Shown here piece after piece: positions 1 to 7,978 of a DNA stretch of 51,280 nt. The stretch spans positions 1 through 51,280 of the forward strand of contig CANQWA010000019.1 of the NCBI GenBank assembly GCA_947627445.1. The letters are read 5' to 3'. The stretch's first letter is position 1; each line of letters starts with the position of its first letter. The notes below the pieces were generated by a model. The model was given only the letters and a program-made list of their open reading frames with translations, did not search any database and was not told the DNA's origin. The position numbers and the translations under genes are program-made. The DNA comes from an uncultured Ruminococcus sp. GTDB taxonomy: Bacteria > Bacillota > Clostridia > Oscillospirales > Ruminococcaceae.

Positions 1-140
1 CTTTAACCGGTGGAACTCAGTTCCACAGGTCAGCTTCCGCTTTGTCCTTTAACCGGTGGAACTCAGTTCCACAGGTCTGATTGAGACACAGACTCGATTC
101 AGAAACTGGATTCGTTCCAATCCGGAACTCAGTTCCGGAT
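1..140. repeat. Palindromic repeats sharing GGAACTCAGTTCC
   Basis: A 30-bp direct repeat occurs at 1-30 and 47-76, separated by 16 bp. Each copy holds a perfect palindrome, GTGGAACTCAGTTCCAC, at 10-26 and 56-72. A third and longer palindrome with the same core lies at 120-140, with arms ATCCGGAACT and AGTTCCGGAT around a central C. No convincing gene is visible in 1-276. The series may continue to the left of the window. It could be an operator cluster, a small repeat family or a run of hairpins; the sequence does not decide which. Confidence 0.7.
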
Positions 141-276
141 ATCAAAAAATCCATCCGCTTTGCAGCAAGCACGAATAACATGCACGCTGCAAAACAGATG
201 GACTGTTTTGGTTTGTCTGTCCTCATTTGGGTTTTCTTTCTAAAACTACATGTTTCAGAAATGCCCCAAAATCAGG

Positions 277-585
277 TCATTTTCCTTGCCCCCCAAATTC
301 GGTAAAGAGCCTAAATTTTCTGCGTTCAGTTTCATCAACCGGTTTTGCAATTGCAGACATTCGTATCATTTCTTTGAACTTTGTATAACCAAGTATCTGA
401 ACACGACCGTCTGCGATCAATTCGTCATAAAATGCTTTTCCGGGTGCAGTAAAGAAGTACATTTCGTTTTCCGAATAATGAATTGCACTTATGCAACGCA
501 CCTGCGGGCTTCCGTCCAGCCCTATCGTTGCAAAATTCAACACACCGATTTTTTGAAATTTTTCCATACAAGTTTTTGCATCCAT
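277..585 (-). CDS. PNPOx-like flavin-binding protein, probably C-terminally truncated
   Basis: A 102-residue protein resembling the pyridoxamine 5'-phosphate oxidase-like split-barrel family of FMN- or F420-binding proteins. The N-terminal half is typical: a segment reading FATIGLDGSPQVRCISAI, then MYFFTAPGKAFYDEL. Family members are usually about 130 residues, and this one stops abruptly after FTEFGGQGK, just past a G6 tract (C6 on the plus strand), so a frameshift truncation is possible. The start is fixed by a GGAGGG ribosome-binding site lying inside the last codons of the upstream nitroreductase gene; the start codon follows that stop by 2 nt. It is the last gene of the radical SAM cluster and may be a redox partner or a decaying passenger. 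Confidence 0.7.
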   Translation of the reverse strand: MDAKTCMEKFQKIGVLNFATIGLDGSPQVRCISAIHYSENEMYFFTAPGKAFYDELIADGRVQILGYTKFKEMIRMSAIAKPVDETERRKFRLFTEFGGQGK

Positions 586-587
586 AA

Positions 588-1166
588 TTATCCCTCCACA
601 ATTCTTATTCTGTCTTTTCGGCGTGGCTTTGTATGCGGTATTTCACCATCAATATATCCAAGTACCACAAAGCATACACAGCCGTAATTTTCGGGAATAT
701 CCCACTCTTTCAGCAACTGTTTTCCCGCATCATTGGTGAATGTCTCCGCACCCCTTGACACAATGCAGGAAGATATATCAAGTTCGGCAGCCTGCAAAAC
801 GATATTTTCGGCAATGCAAAACGCATCAGCATCACGGAACAAAAAATTATTCTGTCCGAAAATGCAAATCACCGTCGGTGCGCCGTAAAAACCGTTTTTT
901 ATTTTCGGGTCGTCAATAACACTCGGCTGTTCTTTTGAAACATAATTTCCAACGAGTTGTGAACGGTCGAAAGCCGACATATTCATCATTCCGAGTTTTT
1001 TGGAAAGCTCCGCATTGTGTACGGCAACGATAATGCTCCGCTGTCCTCCGCCCGCATTCGGTGCGTAATTTCCTGCCTCAAGAATGGTTTCAAGGTCGCT
1101 GCGACTAATCTGCTTATCGGTGTATTTCCTTATGGAATGACGCTTTTTAATAATATCCATCAGCAT
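588..1166 (-). CDS. Nitroreductase family protein
   Basis: A 192-residue FMN-dependent nitroreductase-fold oxidoreductase. The N-terminal signature RHSIRKYTDKQIS and the segment LEAGNYAPNAGGGQ form the usual FMN-binding start, and a C-terminal segment YGCVCFVVLGYIDGE followed by a basic tail is also typical. The gene overlaps the end of the radical SAM gene by 7 bp and is 2 nt from the next gene, so it belongs to that operon. Its substrate cannot be read from sequence. In a RiPP cluster a flavin oxidoreductase could act on the peptide or in redox detoxification, the latter fitting the neighbouring HxlR regulator. The family call is firm; the role is inference. Confidence 0.88.
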   Translation of the reverse strand: MLMDIIKKRHSIRKYTDKQISRSDLETILEAGNYAPNAGGGQRSIIVAVHNAELSKKLGMMNMSAFDRSQLVGNYVSKEQPSVIDDPKIKNGFYGAPTVICIFGQNNFLFRDADAFCIAENIVLQAAELDISSCIVSRGAETFTNDAGKQLLKEWDIPENYGCVCFVVLGYIDGEIPHTKPRRKDRIRIVEG

Positions 1167-2224
1167 AATTTTTCACCTGTTTTCATATTCATTTCTTTCC
1201 AGCACTGCGGATCGGGAGCGTACATATTGCCTGTGTAGCCGAATGTCACAGCAGGACAGCCACGGCAATACCCACAGAGTTCACACTTTCCGCACTTTTC
1301 AAATTTGTCAAATTGCCTGTAATTCTCCATATCAACACCGAGAAACAGTTCATACATCGGCGTATTGAACACATTCCCGACTTTGCTCTCCATTCTCCTG
1401 CAAGCATAGACATCGCCTGTAGGGAGAATTGTCATGTGACCGATTGCACAATGACAGCCGTCATAAATCATAGTTGAATCATGATTTTCAGGTATTTTGA
1501 AAAGTCCCTGTTCGTACAAATATAGTGTCCAGAGGTGATCTTTATACTGAAATGTGGTCTTACAGCCATTTTTCTTGTGATATTGAAATTTTTTGTAACA
1601 TAAATCAAGGAAATCACGATAGGCAAGCGGTTCAATATGATATTCTTCTGATTTCTGTCCGCTTGTGGGACAGTATCTTCCAAATGCAAAAACGTCAACA
1701 TTTTTCTCTGCCACAAGGTCAATAAGCTGTGGAAAATCATCTATATTCATTGAAGATACTGTAGACATTACCGCACAATACATACCTGAATTTTTTATGT
1801 GATCCATTGCTTTCAGTGTAGCCTGAAATGAGTCTTGTTTTCGGAAATAATCATGTGTTTGCTCCATACCGTCAAGAGAGAGCTGGTATTTCCGACAGCC
1901 ATAATTGTAAAGTCTTTTACAGATTTCATCATTCAGGTGAAACGGATTGCCGAGTATTCCCCATATGATGCCTTTTTCTTTCAGAAGTTCTGCAAGTTGC
2001 CAGAAATCACGGTGCAATATCGGGTCACCGCCTGTAATGTAAAAATATGGCGTTCTGCCGAGCTTTTCGCACATCTCTTCACAGTCCTCCACAACTTTAC
2101 ACATATCCTCCCACTTCATTTCAGTGAGTATCTTGCCATTGTTCTCGGCAAAAATATAGCAATGCTTGCATCTCTGGTCGCAAGTGTCAGTGATATGCCA
2201 CTGAAAAGCAAAAAAGGGTTTCAT
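1160..2224 (-). CDS. Radical SAM/SPASM peptide maturase, ACGX-type
   Basis: A 354-residue radical SAM enzyme with the [4Fe-4S]-SAM motif CxxxCxxC at C15, C19 and C22, a GGDP segment, and a Cys-rich C-terminal SPASM region (CGKCELCGYCRGC, then a last Cys near the end) that would bind auxiliary clusters. SPASM enzymes commonly modify ribosomal peptides. The gene lies directly downstream of a 40-codon ORF with three ACG motifs, which matches what I recall as the ACGX radical SAM/SPASM maturase system; I could not check this against a database. I chose the ATG at 2224 because GGAG precedes it by 9 nt; a TTG 15 nt upstream overlaps that ribosome-binding site. A strong hairpin at 2273-2303 separates it from the precursor gene. 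Confidence 0.88.
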   Translation of the reverse strand: MKPFFAFQWHITDTCDQRCKHCYIFAENNGKILTEMKWEDMCKVVEDCEEMCEKLGRTPYFYITGGDPILHRDFWQLAELLKEKGIIWGILGNPFHLNDEICKRLYNYGCRKYQLSLDGMEQTHDYFRKQDSFQATLKAMDHIKNSGMYCAVMSTVSSMNIDDFPQLIDLVAEKNVDVFAFGRYCPTSGQKSEEYHIEPLAYRDFLDLCYKKFQYHKKNGCKTTFQYKDHLWTLYLYEQGLFKIPENHDSTMIYDGCHCAIGHMTILPTGDVYACRRMESKVGNVFNTPMYELFLGVDMENYRQFDKFEKCGKCELCGYCRGCPAVTFGYTGNMYAPDPQCWKEMNMKTGEKLC

Positions 2225-2272
2225 ATTGAAGTTCTCCAATCTATGTAAACGTCTTTGCGTATATTTAAAACT

Positions 2273-2303
2273 ACAGGCATACCGAACACGTCGATACGCC
2301 TGT
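2273..2303 (-). terminator. Hairpin between precursor peptide and maturase genes
   Basis: Arms 2273-2285 and 2291-2303 pair over 13 bp (two G-U wobbles on the minus-strand RNA) around a 5-nt loop. The minus-strand RNA has only a weak U-rich stretch after it, so leaky termination or mRNA processing is more likely than a full stop. This would give more precursor than maturase. On the plus strand the hairpin is followed by six Ts. Confidence 0.6.
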
Positions 2304-2323
2304 TTTTTGCGAAGTTCAGCGAC

Positions 2324-2446
2324 TTACTTCTTGTCGGGGTCTGCTGCACCACAGGCAGAACCGCAGGCAGAGGGTGTGGGGCCAGATGAACCGCAGGCAC
2401 TGTTTTCCGCACCAAAACCGGCAACTCTTTTCAGCATTTCACTCAT
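2324..2446 (-). CDS. ACG-repeat RiPP precursor peptide, 40 aa
   Basis: A short gene below usual ORF cut-offs. It begins MSEMLKRVAGFGAENS, a leader-like part, and ends with a Cys/Gly/Ala/Ser core containing three ACG motifs (Cys18, Cys28, Cys32) and the tail ADPDKK. An AAGGAGGG-type ribosome-binding site precedes the ATG, and a well-formed promoter lies at 2492-2520. Directly downstream on the same strand is a radical SAM/SPASM enzyme. The repeats match the ACGX-repeat peptides that I recall being paired with such enzymes. The product would be a ribosomally made, Cys-modified peptide of unknown structure. No transporter or protease gene is adjacent, so export is not explained. Confidence 0.82.
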   Translation of the reverse strand: MSEMLKRVAGFGAENSACGSSGPTPSACGSACGAADPDKK

Positions 2447-2491
2447 GGCTTGTCCCTCCTTTTTTAGAATCAGGTTTTCCCTGTTGAAATC

Positions 2492-2520
2492 AGTATAGCA
2501 TAGATTTCCGTTTTATGCAA
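2492..2520 (-). promoter_or_regulatory. Promoter of the RiPP operon
   Basis: On the minus strand, -35 TTGCAT (plus 2515-2520) and -10 TATACT (plus 2492-2497) are separated by 17 bp. The -35 lies inside the TGCAAGTAC repeat at 2516-2524. Confidence 0.7.
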
Positions 2521-2627
2521 GTACGCACTTTTTTGTAACTTGGTCACCAAAAAGTAACGATTGGATCATACAGGCATTACAAGCGAATTTTTACAAAAAT
2601 TTTTTTATTTACAAATATGTACTTGCA
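2516..2627. promoter_or_regulatory. Divergent operator region of the HxlR regulator
   Basis: TGCAAGTAC at 2516-2524 and its exact reverse complement GTACTTGCA at 2619-2627 each overlap the -35 box of one of the two divergent promoters. A third dyad, TTGGTCACCAA at 2540-2550, lies between them. The mirror placement fits a regulator that controls both its own gene and the RiPP operon. Binding by the adjacent HxlR protein is inference. Confidence 0.6.
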
Positions 2628-2651
2628 AAATTGACTGCAATATGCTATAAT
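2623..2651 (+). promoter_or_regulatory. Promoter of the HxlR regulator gene
   Basis: -35 TTGCAA at 2623-2628 and -10 TATAAT at 2646-2651, spaced by 17 bp. The -35 overlaps the GTACTTGCA repeat. Confidence 0.75.
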
Positions 2652-2690
2652 AGATGTAACATTATTTTTGAAACTATTGGAGGAATTACT

Positions 2691-3017
2691 ATGATAAAAA
2701 AAGAAGAATTACCCGATTGTCCCGTTGCAACTACAGTACGGCTTATCGGTAACAAATGGAAACTCCTGATACTGCGGAATCTTATGTCACGTCCGTGGCG
2801 GTTCAATGAATTGCGGAAAGACCTTGAGGGGATCAGTCAGAAAGTTCTGACAGAAAGTCTGCGGTCAATGGAGAGCGACGGTATTATCATTCGTACAGTT
2901 TACGCTGAAGTACCGCCAAGGGTTGAATACTCACTTAGTTCACTCGGTGAAACACTTCGCCCGATACTCGATGCCATGCAGGCTTGGGGGCAGGAATATA
3001 AGGAAAATGTAAATTGA
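2691..3017 (+). CDS. HxlR family winged-helix transcriptional regulator
   Basis: A 108-residue protein with the typical HxlR core: an N-terminal Cys (LPDCPVATTVRLIGNKWK), then FNELRKDLEGISQKVLTESL as the recognition region and a wing ending RVEYSLSSLGETL. Family members with a single N-terminal Cys (YodB, HypR) sense electrophiles or oxidants. The ATG at 2691 has a GGAGG site 7 nt upstream. It is divergent from the RiPP operon and sits beside mirrored repeats over both -35 boxes, so it probably represses itself and that operon. Ligand or redox trigger unknown. Confidence 0.9.
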   Translation: MIKKEELPDCPVATTVRLIGNKWKLLILRNLMSRPWRFNELRKDLEGISQKVLTESLRSMESDGIIIRTVYAEVPPRVEYSLSSLGETLRPILDAMQAWGQEYKENVN

Positions 3018-3199
3018 TATTTGCATACCAACACACGAGAGTTTTAAGAAACAACGAAAGACTGATACAGCAGGCTAAAAATTATCGAAAAAACTGTTTA
3101 CAATAGTTGAATCTGATTTTTATATAAATTGAATATATTTTTCCTTTTTCCGGATTATAAATATTGTAAAAATTGCCGCGGATGACCTCGACATCCCTA

Positions 3200-3228
3200 T
3201 TGATTTCTACAAAAAAATGTGTTACAAT
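3200..3228 (+). promoter_or_regulatory. Promoter of the MATE transporter gene
   Basis: -35 TTGATT at 3200-3205 and -10 TACAAT at 3223-3228 with a 17-bp spacer. The rest of the 3018-3256 gap shows nothing I can name. Confidence 0.65.
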
Positions 3229-3280
3229 AATAAAGATATAACATACAATTCGATATTTGGATAGGGAGATGTCATTCTAT

Positions 3281-4654
3281 ATGTCCATAACAAAAACAAC
3301 AAAAACAATGGATATGTTAAACGGTTCTATCGGAGACAAGCTGCTGTATTTTGCAATTCCTCTTGCGGCAACAGGAATTTTGCAGCAGTTATTCAATGCT
3401 GCAGATATTGCAGTTGTCGGACGATTTGTGGGGAAAAATGCCATGGCAGCCGTTGGCAGCAACAGTCCTGTTATTGCATTGATTATCAATTTGTTCGTCG
3501 GCATTTCCATTGGTGCAAATGTGGTGATTGCAAAGTTTACCGGGCAGAAAGATACCGGCGGCGTCCGGAGAACTGTTCATACAGCACTTCTATTTGCCGT
3601 GGTCAGTGGTGCTGCTTTGGCTGTGATCTGCGAACTACTTTCACGGCCCATTCTGAGTCTGATGTCTATACCAGAGGAAGTATTCGACATGGCGCTGCTT
3701 TATTTCCGGGTGTATGTCATAGGAATACCTGTCATTCTGTTGTACAACTTTGCTTCAGCGATCTTCCGCAGCCAGGGTAATACAAAAACGCCTCTAATCT
3801 GTCTGTTGACCTCCGGAATCATCAACGTATTGCTGAACCTGTTTTTTGTACTTATCTTGCATATGACAGTAAACGGTGTTGCCCTCGCCACAGTAATCTC
3901 TAACCTGATCAGTTCTGGGATGCTGATCTGGTTTCTAAGGCGGGAAAAATCAGCGATTCATTTCCGATTCCACAGTCTTGGCTTCAACAAGTACGCCCTG
4001 CGTGAAATGATACGCATTGGACTTCCGGCAGGCGTACAGAGCATGGTATTCTCTTTCTCCAATATTGTCATTCAATCCTCTATTAATCAACTGGGCGGGG
4101 ATATCATGGCGGCTTCTTCTGCTGCTTTTAATATTGAAATTTTCGCCTATTATCTTGTCAATGCTTTTGGGCAGGCATGTACCACTTTTGTGGGACAGAA
4201 TTACGGTGCAAACAAGCCGGAACGCTGTCTGAAATCCACACGGCTTGCACTGATTCAAGATATGATCTTCACAGTGACGCTCTCTGTCGGCATTCTGCTC
4301 ACCGGAAAATACCTTCTGCTGATCTTCAATGACGACCCTGTTGTGGTCAGCATGGGTATCATTCGTCTGCGGTATATTCTGATGGCAGAGGCTGTAAATG
4401 TGGTTATTGAGATCCTGTCCGGCTGTATGAGAGGTTATGGACATTCTCTTGTTCCAGCACTTATATCCGTTGTGGGGATATGCGGTGTACGGATCATCTG
4501 GAGTCTTACGGCATTTCGCGCCAATCCGGATTTCCATGTGTTGATGACCGCTTATCCTCTCAGTTGGTGTGTGACTGCTGCGGCATTGGCAGTGGCATAT
4601 TTCTGGGTCAAGACACATCATCTGAAATCTTTCTTGACTTCAACCAAAGCATAA
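3281..4654 (+). CDS. MATE family efflux transporter
   Basis: A membrane protein of about 457 residues with some twelve hydrophobic segments in two similar halves. It opens with the MATE signature GSIGDKLLYFAIPLAATGIL, and includes FNAADIAVVGRFVG and GANVVIAKFTGQ. The family exports drugs and metabolites in exchange for Na+ or H+; the substrate here is unknown. I chose the ATG at 3281, preceded by AGGGAG; in-frame starts at 3257, 3269 and 3308 are possible. It stands alone between its own promoter and a strong terminator. It lies near the HxlR/RiPP locus but is not co-transcribed with it, so a role in peptide export is only a possibility. Confidence 0.9.
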   Translation: MSITKTTKTMDMLNGSIGDKLLYFAIPLAATGILQQLFNAADIAVVGRFVGKNAMAAVGSNSPVIALIINLFVGISIGANVVIAKFTGQKDTGGVRRTVHTALLFAVVSGAALAVICELLSRPILSLMSIPEEVFDMALLYFRVYVIGIPVILLYNFASAIFRSQGNTKTPLICLLTSGIINVLLNLFFVLILHMTVNGVALATVISNLISSGMLIWFLRREKSAIHFRFHSLGFNKYALREMIRIGLPAGVQSMVFSFSNIVIQSSINQLGGDIMAASSAAFNIEIFAYYLVNAFGQACTTFVGQNYGANKPERCLKSTRLALIQDMIFTVTLSVGILLTGKYLLLIFNDDPVVVSMGIIRLRYILMAEAVNVVIEILSGCMRGYGHSLVPALISVVGICGVRIIWSLTAFRANPDFHVLMTAYPLSWCVTAAALAVAYFWVKTHHLKSFLTSTKA

Positions 4655-4671
4655 ATACATTTTTATCGAAA

Positions 4672-4705
4672 AAAGTCCGGCAAAGTGAAATAATTGCCGG
4701 ACTTT
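4672..4705 (+). terminator. Terminator after the MATE gene
   Basis: Perfect 12-bp arms AAAGTCCGGCAA (4672-4683) and TTGCCGGACTTT (4694-4705) around a 10-nt loop. Confidence 0.75.
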
Positions 4706-4765
4706 ATCATTCTATGGGATGATCTTTGAGTTGGTTTACTCCATGACATTTTTGGATTTAACAGA

Positions 4766-5317
4766 TTACAGTTTGTTTTTCAACCGCTTTCGCAATTCCT
4801 GAAAGGCTGCATTTTCGCCCTGCTCCGCTAAAATTTCCAACAGCTCCATCAGTTCTTTTTCCGTATTCTTATGAAGCCGGCCTTGTTTTCTGGCATTGGA
4901 ATTCACAAAATACGTCAGAGGACAGGTCTGATCATACGCATCTTTCTTGTAAATTTTACTGGCAGCCACACGATCACAGAACATTTCCGCCACATAGCGC
5001 ATGGGCATTTCCACTGGCTCCACCTGTTTGGTCATCGGATTGTAGTCGTTCCAATATTCAAAATGATGCCGGTTGCGTCCTTTGTGGTGCATCCACGCCA
5101 AAGAATACCCCAGACTTTCACGTTCCGCCTCATTGGGGCTTCGCTTACCGTTCTGATAGTACCGGACACCCTGATGAAACTCTGTAGGGCTGTATTTGGA
5201 CAAGTCGTGGAACAATCCCTGCCAAAAGATTCCGGCTTTCCAGCAGTGCCGGATGACCATGTGCCGATGCTTTGTAATGGTGCTGAGATGCCCGCAAAAG
5301 GATCGCCAGCGTATCAT
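4766..5317 (-). CDS. DUF5662 family protein
   Basis: A 183-residue protein matching the DUF5662 pattern as I recall it: an N-terminal H..H segment, FHDLSKYSPTEF, then AWMHHKGRNRHHFEYW, and a C-terminal helical part. The spaced His and Asp residues (HDLSK, HHKGRNRHH) resemble an HD-type metal-binding phosphohydrolase site, but no activity is known to me. The ATG at 5317 is preceded by GAGGAGG, and a strong promoter lies at 5359-5387. It is monocistronic. The remaining flanking sequence holds only this promoter and the terminator of the mannanase. Confidence 0.8.
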   Translation of the reverse strand: MIRWRSFCGHLSTITKHRHMVIRHCWKAGIFWQGLFHDLSKYSPTEFHQGVRYYQNGKRSPNEAERESLGYSLAWMHHKGRNRHHFEYWNDYNPMTKQVEPVEMPMRYVAEMFCDRVAASKIYKKDAYDQTCPLTYFVNSNARKQGRLHKNTEKELMELLEILAEQGENAAFQELRKRLKNKL

Positions 5318-5358
5318 GGTGGATGCCTCCTCTCATTTGTGAATACCCCCTATCATCA

Positions 5359-5387
5359 AGTATAATCCAAATTCTTTGAAATGTCAA
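5359..5387 (-). promoter_or_regulatory. Promoter of the DUF5662 gene
   Basis: Minus strand: -35 TTGACA (plus 5382-5387), 17-bp spacer, -10 TATACT (plus 5359-5364). Confidence 0.8.
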
Positions 5388-5445
5388 GCATATTTCTGTA
5401 AAATGCGCAGAAATAACATGATTCGCCTTAGATCTGACACAGAAG

Positions 5446-5481
5446 AAAAGCCGCACAATACCTGCGTACCGTGCGGCTTTT
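5446..5481 (-). terminator. Terminator of the mannanase gene
   Basis: Perfect 11-bp arms AAAAGCCGCAC (5446-5456) and GTGCGGCTTTT (5471-5481) with a 14-nt loop. Confidence 0.75.
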
Positions 5482-5515
5482 GATAGAAAGGAATGATTCA
5501 GAGAATCAGGAGGGA

Positions 5516-7978
5516 TTAGTCTGTGTAGGGGAGTGCCGGTACCAGCTGTACCAGGAATTTCAGAAGCACGATCGAATCGTTGACATCCAGTCCCGGAATG
5601 TTGTCACAGTTGGCGTTTGCAGCCTGCTGATCATTGAGTTGTACCGCACTGGCAATCGCCTTATTCAGAAGAATCGCATCTGTCAGATCAATATTACCGT
5701 CCAGATTGATGTCGCCATACAGAGTAGGCTTTACATCACTGTTAGATGTATTTTCACCGGATGTCGCAACAGTGGTTGCGGTCGTTGTAGTAGTCTGTTC
5801 ATTTGTACCATCTGTAGTTTCCATCTCAGAGGAAGTAGTTGAAGTAGTTGCTGTTGTCTCGGATACTTCATCGGAAGTTGTGGTCTCATCCGGTGTATCC
5901 GTATCCTTCGGCGTTGTCGTTGTGCCATCCTTGATATCTGAAACAGGCAGATAAGCATTTTTCAGAACTACATTAGAAGTTTCCACTTCTTCGCCAGAGC
6001 CGTCGTTTGCCCACCAGATCTGAACCTGAATCTCGGACTGCTGGTGAGTGGATTCTACAGCCTTGGCGATAACGTCTGCATCATCTATCAATTCTGTATC
6101 CTTTGTCACATTGAGCGGTTCATCCAGTTTCAATGTGATCTCACCGGATTTGGAGATCTCCCACTGATAATTTACCCAATAATTTTCGCCGTCTACAACC
6201 GCAGAAACACCAACACCGCCGTTTGCATAAGAAACGTTGCTGTTTGCCAGAAAATCCAGGATCACAGTGTCGCCGATTTCACGGTCAAAGGCAACATCAT
6301 AGATGCCGGATTTTTCGGTGACAGTGCCGGCAATTCGATTCTCGTCACTTGCAGTAGTAACGGTTGTTGTCGTTTTATTGGGATCTTTTGTCGTAGTCGG
6401 TCTGGTTGTGACTTCCTGACCGTTTGTATACAGATCTTCAGGGAGTTCACTCAAGGTGATACAGTAATCACTCTGGTACAGTTCTTTCAGATCATCAGCA
6501 ATGTTGAAAATAGGGTTGGTCAAGAATTTGATATCATCTCTGTCCCCATCATACCAGGTACAGAAATACAGCCACGCAGCGTTTTCCGCTTTCAAATTGT
6601 CCAGCGTAGGAACGGAGTCGTTTTCTGCCATGGCAACCATCTTCTTGTTGTCATATTTTTCCATAATGCCGGAAAATGTTGTGCCGAGTGCGCCGTCATT
6701 GTGAATCAGTACAGGATTTCCGGTAGAATAATCTGTGCAGTTGTATTTGTCATAAGCGATAATGTCAACATATTCATCTCCAGGATACCAGTTCTGAGAG
6801 GTAGAGTAAGCATAGCTGTTCCACTCCCAGATGATATTATGCAGACCATATGTCTCTGTAAGCGTCTCATAGGTCAGTTTCCATAGTTCCTTGTAAACGG
6901 CAGAACCGCTCTTTCCCCACCAGAACCATGAATTTTTCTCACCGCCGCCGCCTTCTGCTTCATGAAGCGGACGGAAAATCAGCGGAACATCGGCATCCTG
7001 CAGTTCCTGCAGCGCACTGGCCAAAGATTCCAGACAGAGCATATAATACTCACGTTCCTTAGAACCTTCCACCAGAACTTTGGATGTGTCGAAATCGGTT
7101 TCACCCGGCACATAAGTTGCATTGCTCCAGTCTACGTTGGTTTGACCGATGACATAGCTGCTGAAATTCTTCGGGACGGTTACGTGCCATGAAGCAGTTG
7201 CAATACCGTTTTTATTATTGACCCAGTCAATGATACGATCGGTCGTACCATCATCACTGCCGTACAGAATGTTTGCCTGATTCAGAAAATCGAATCCGCG
7301 AACTGCCGGATAATCGCCGGTCAGGTCTTTGAGATATTCAAATTCGTATTCAAAGTCGTGGGGACCGTACATATAGATCTCTTGCTGACCGGAAATGATA
7401 TTCTGTCCGTATACACTTGCCAGATAGGACATCAGATTCTGTGTTTTAGCAGACGCCTCTGGATCACAGGATGTGATATCGGTTGCATAAACATCTACCG
7501 CCTCAGCAGGCTCTATTGTAATATAGTCAAAGTTTGTCCAACCCCAGCTGCTTTTAATGGTAACGGTATTGTTACCGGCATTCATTCTGACCGTGCCAAT
7601 ATTTACATCCGCCCATTCACCGTCAGCGGTTTCAATACAACTGAATTCTCCCTGATCTACACCGTTGATCAACAGATTCTGGATCTTGTCACCGCCATAA
7701 GGGTTGGAATAGCCAAGTGTGATGGTGTACATACCGTCTGTATCCACAGGAACAGTAACCGATATTGTGTCTGAACTGTCATTGGACAGAAATACATAGC
7801 TTCCGCCGGAAGCGCCTGCATCGCTTCTAATTTCACCGGAGCCGGTGATTTCACCGCTCTCCAGCTCGTACTTTGTATCGCCGGCAGCAGATGTTGACAT
7901 GACTTTCCATGAAACAGCGCTGGCAGCTAACGACCCTGCCAAGATCACAGAAAGCATTTTTTGAGAAAAGTGTTTCAT
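5516..7978 (-). CDS. Secreted CBM35-GH26 beta-mannanase-like enzyme with dockerin
   Basis: An 820-residue secreted glycoside hydrolase. Order of parts: signal peptide (residues 1 to about 32), a CBM35-like module (about 36-157), a GH26 catalytic domain (about 165-510), a Thr-rich linker, a second beta-sandwich module of unclear family (about 545-680), another Thr/Ser-rich linker, and a C-terminal type I dockerin (about 753-820, with GDINLDGNIDLTDAILL). The predicted GH26 acid/base is Glu340 in PLHEAEG, followed by WFWWG; the nucleophile is probably Glu452 in MVAMAEND. GH26 enzymes mostly cleave beta-1,4-mannan, with some other specificities. The dockerin would plug the enzyme into a cellulosome scaffold. 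TAAGGAGG precedes the ATG. Monocistronic, with its own promoter and a structured leader. Confidence 0.92.
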   Translation of the reverse strand: MKHFSQKMLSVILAGSLAASAVSWKVMSTSAAGDTKYELESGEITGSGEIRSDAGASGGSYVFLSNDSSDTISVTVPVDTDGMYTITLGYSNPYGGDKIQNLLINGVDQGEFSCIETADGEWADVNIGTVRMNAGNNTVTIKSSWGWTNFDYITIEPAEAVDVYATDITSCDPEASAKTQNLMSYLASVYGQNIISGQQEIYMYGPHDFEYEFEYLKDLTGDYPAVRGFDFLNQANILYGSDDGTTDRIIDWVNNKNGIATASWHVTVPKNFSSYVIGQTNVDWSNATYVPGETDFDTSKVLVEGSKEREYYMLCLESLASALQELQDADVPLIFRPLHEAEGGGGEKNSWFWWGKSGSAVYKELWKLTYETLTETYGLHNIIWEWNSYAYSTSQNWYPGDEYVDIIAYDKYNCTDYSTGNPVLIHNDGALGTTFSGIMEKYDNKKMVAMAENDSVPTLDNLKAENAAWLYFCTWYDGDRDDIKFLTNPIFNIADDLKELYQSDYCITLSELPEDLYTNGQEVTTRPTTTKDPNKTTTTVTTASDENRIAGTVTEKSGIYDVAFDREIGDTVILDFLANSNVSYANGGVGVSAVVDGENYWVNYQWEISKSGEITLKLDEPLNVTKDTELIDDADVIAKAVESTHQQSEIQVQIWWANDGSGEEVETSNVVLKNAYLPVSDIKDGTTTTPKDTDTPDETTTSDEVSETTATTSTTSSEMETTDGTNEQTTTTTATTVATSGENTSNSDVKPTLYGDINLDGNIDLTDAILLNKAIASAVQLNDQQAANANCDNIPGLDVNDSIVLLKFLVQLVPALPYTD

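Noticed and set aside
1-76. CRISPR-like array (30-bp repeats with a 16-bp spacer)
   Set aside because: Only two copies, the spacer is too short, the repeats are palindromic, and no cas genes are visible.
2221-2424. 67-codon ORF on the minus strand between the RiPP precursor and the maturase
   Set aside because: It overlaps the precursor in another frame and crosses the hairpin. It has no ribosome-binding site, and the precursor frame has all the expected signals.
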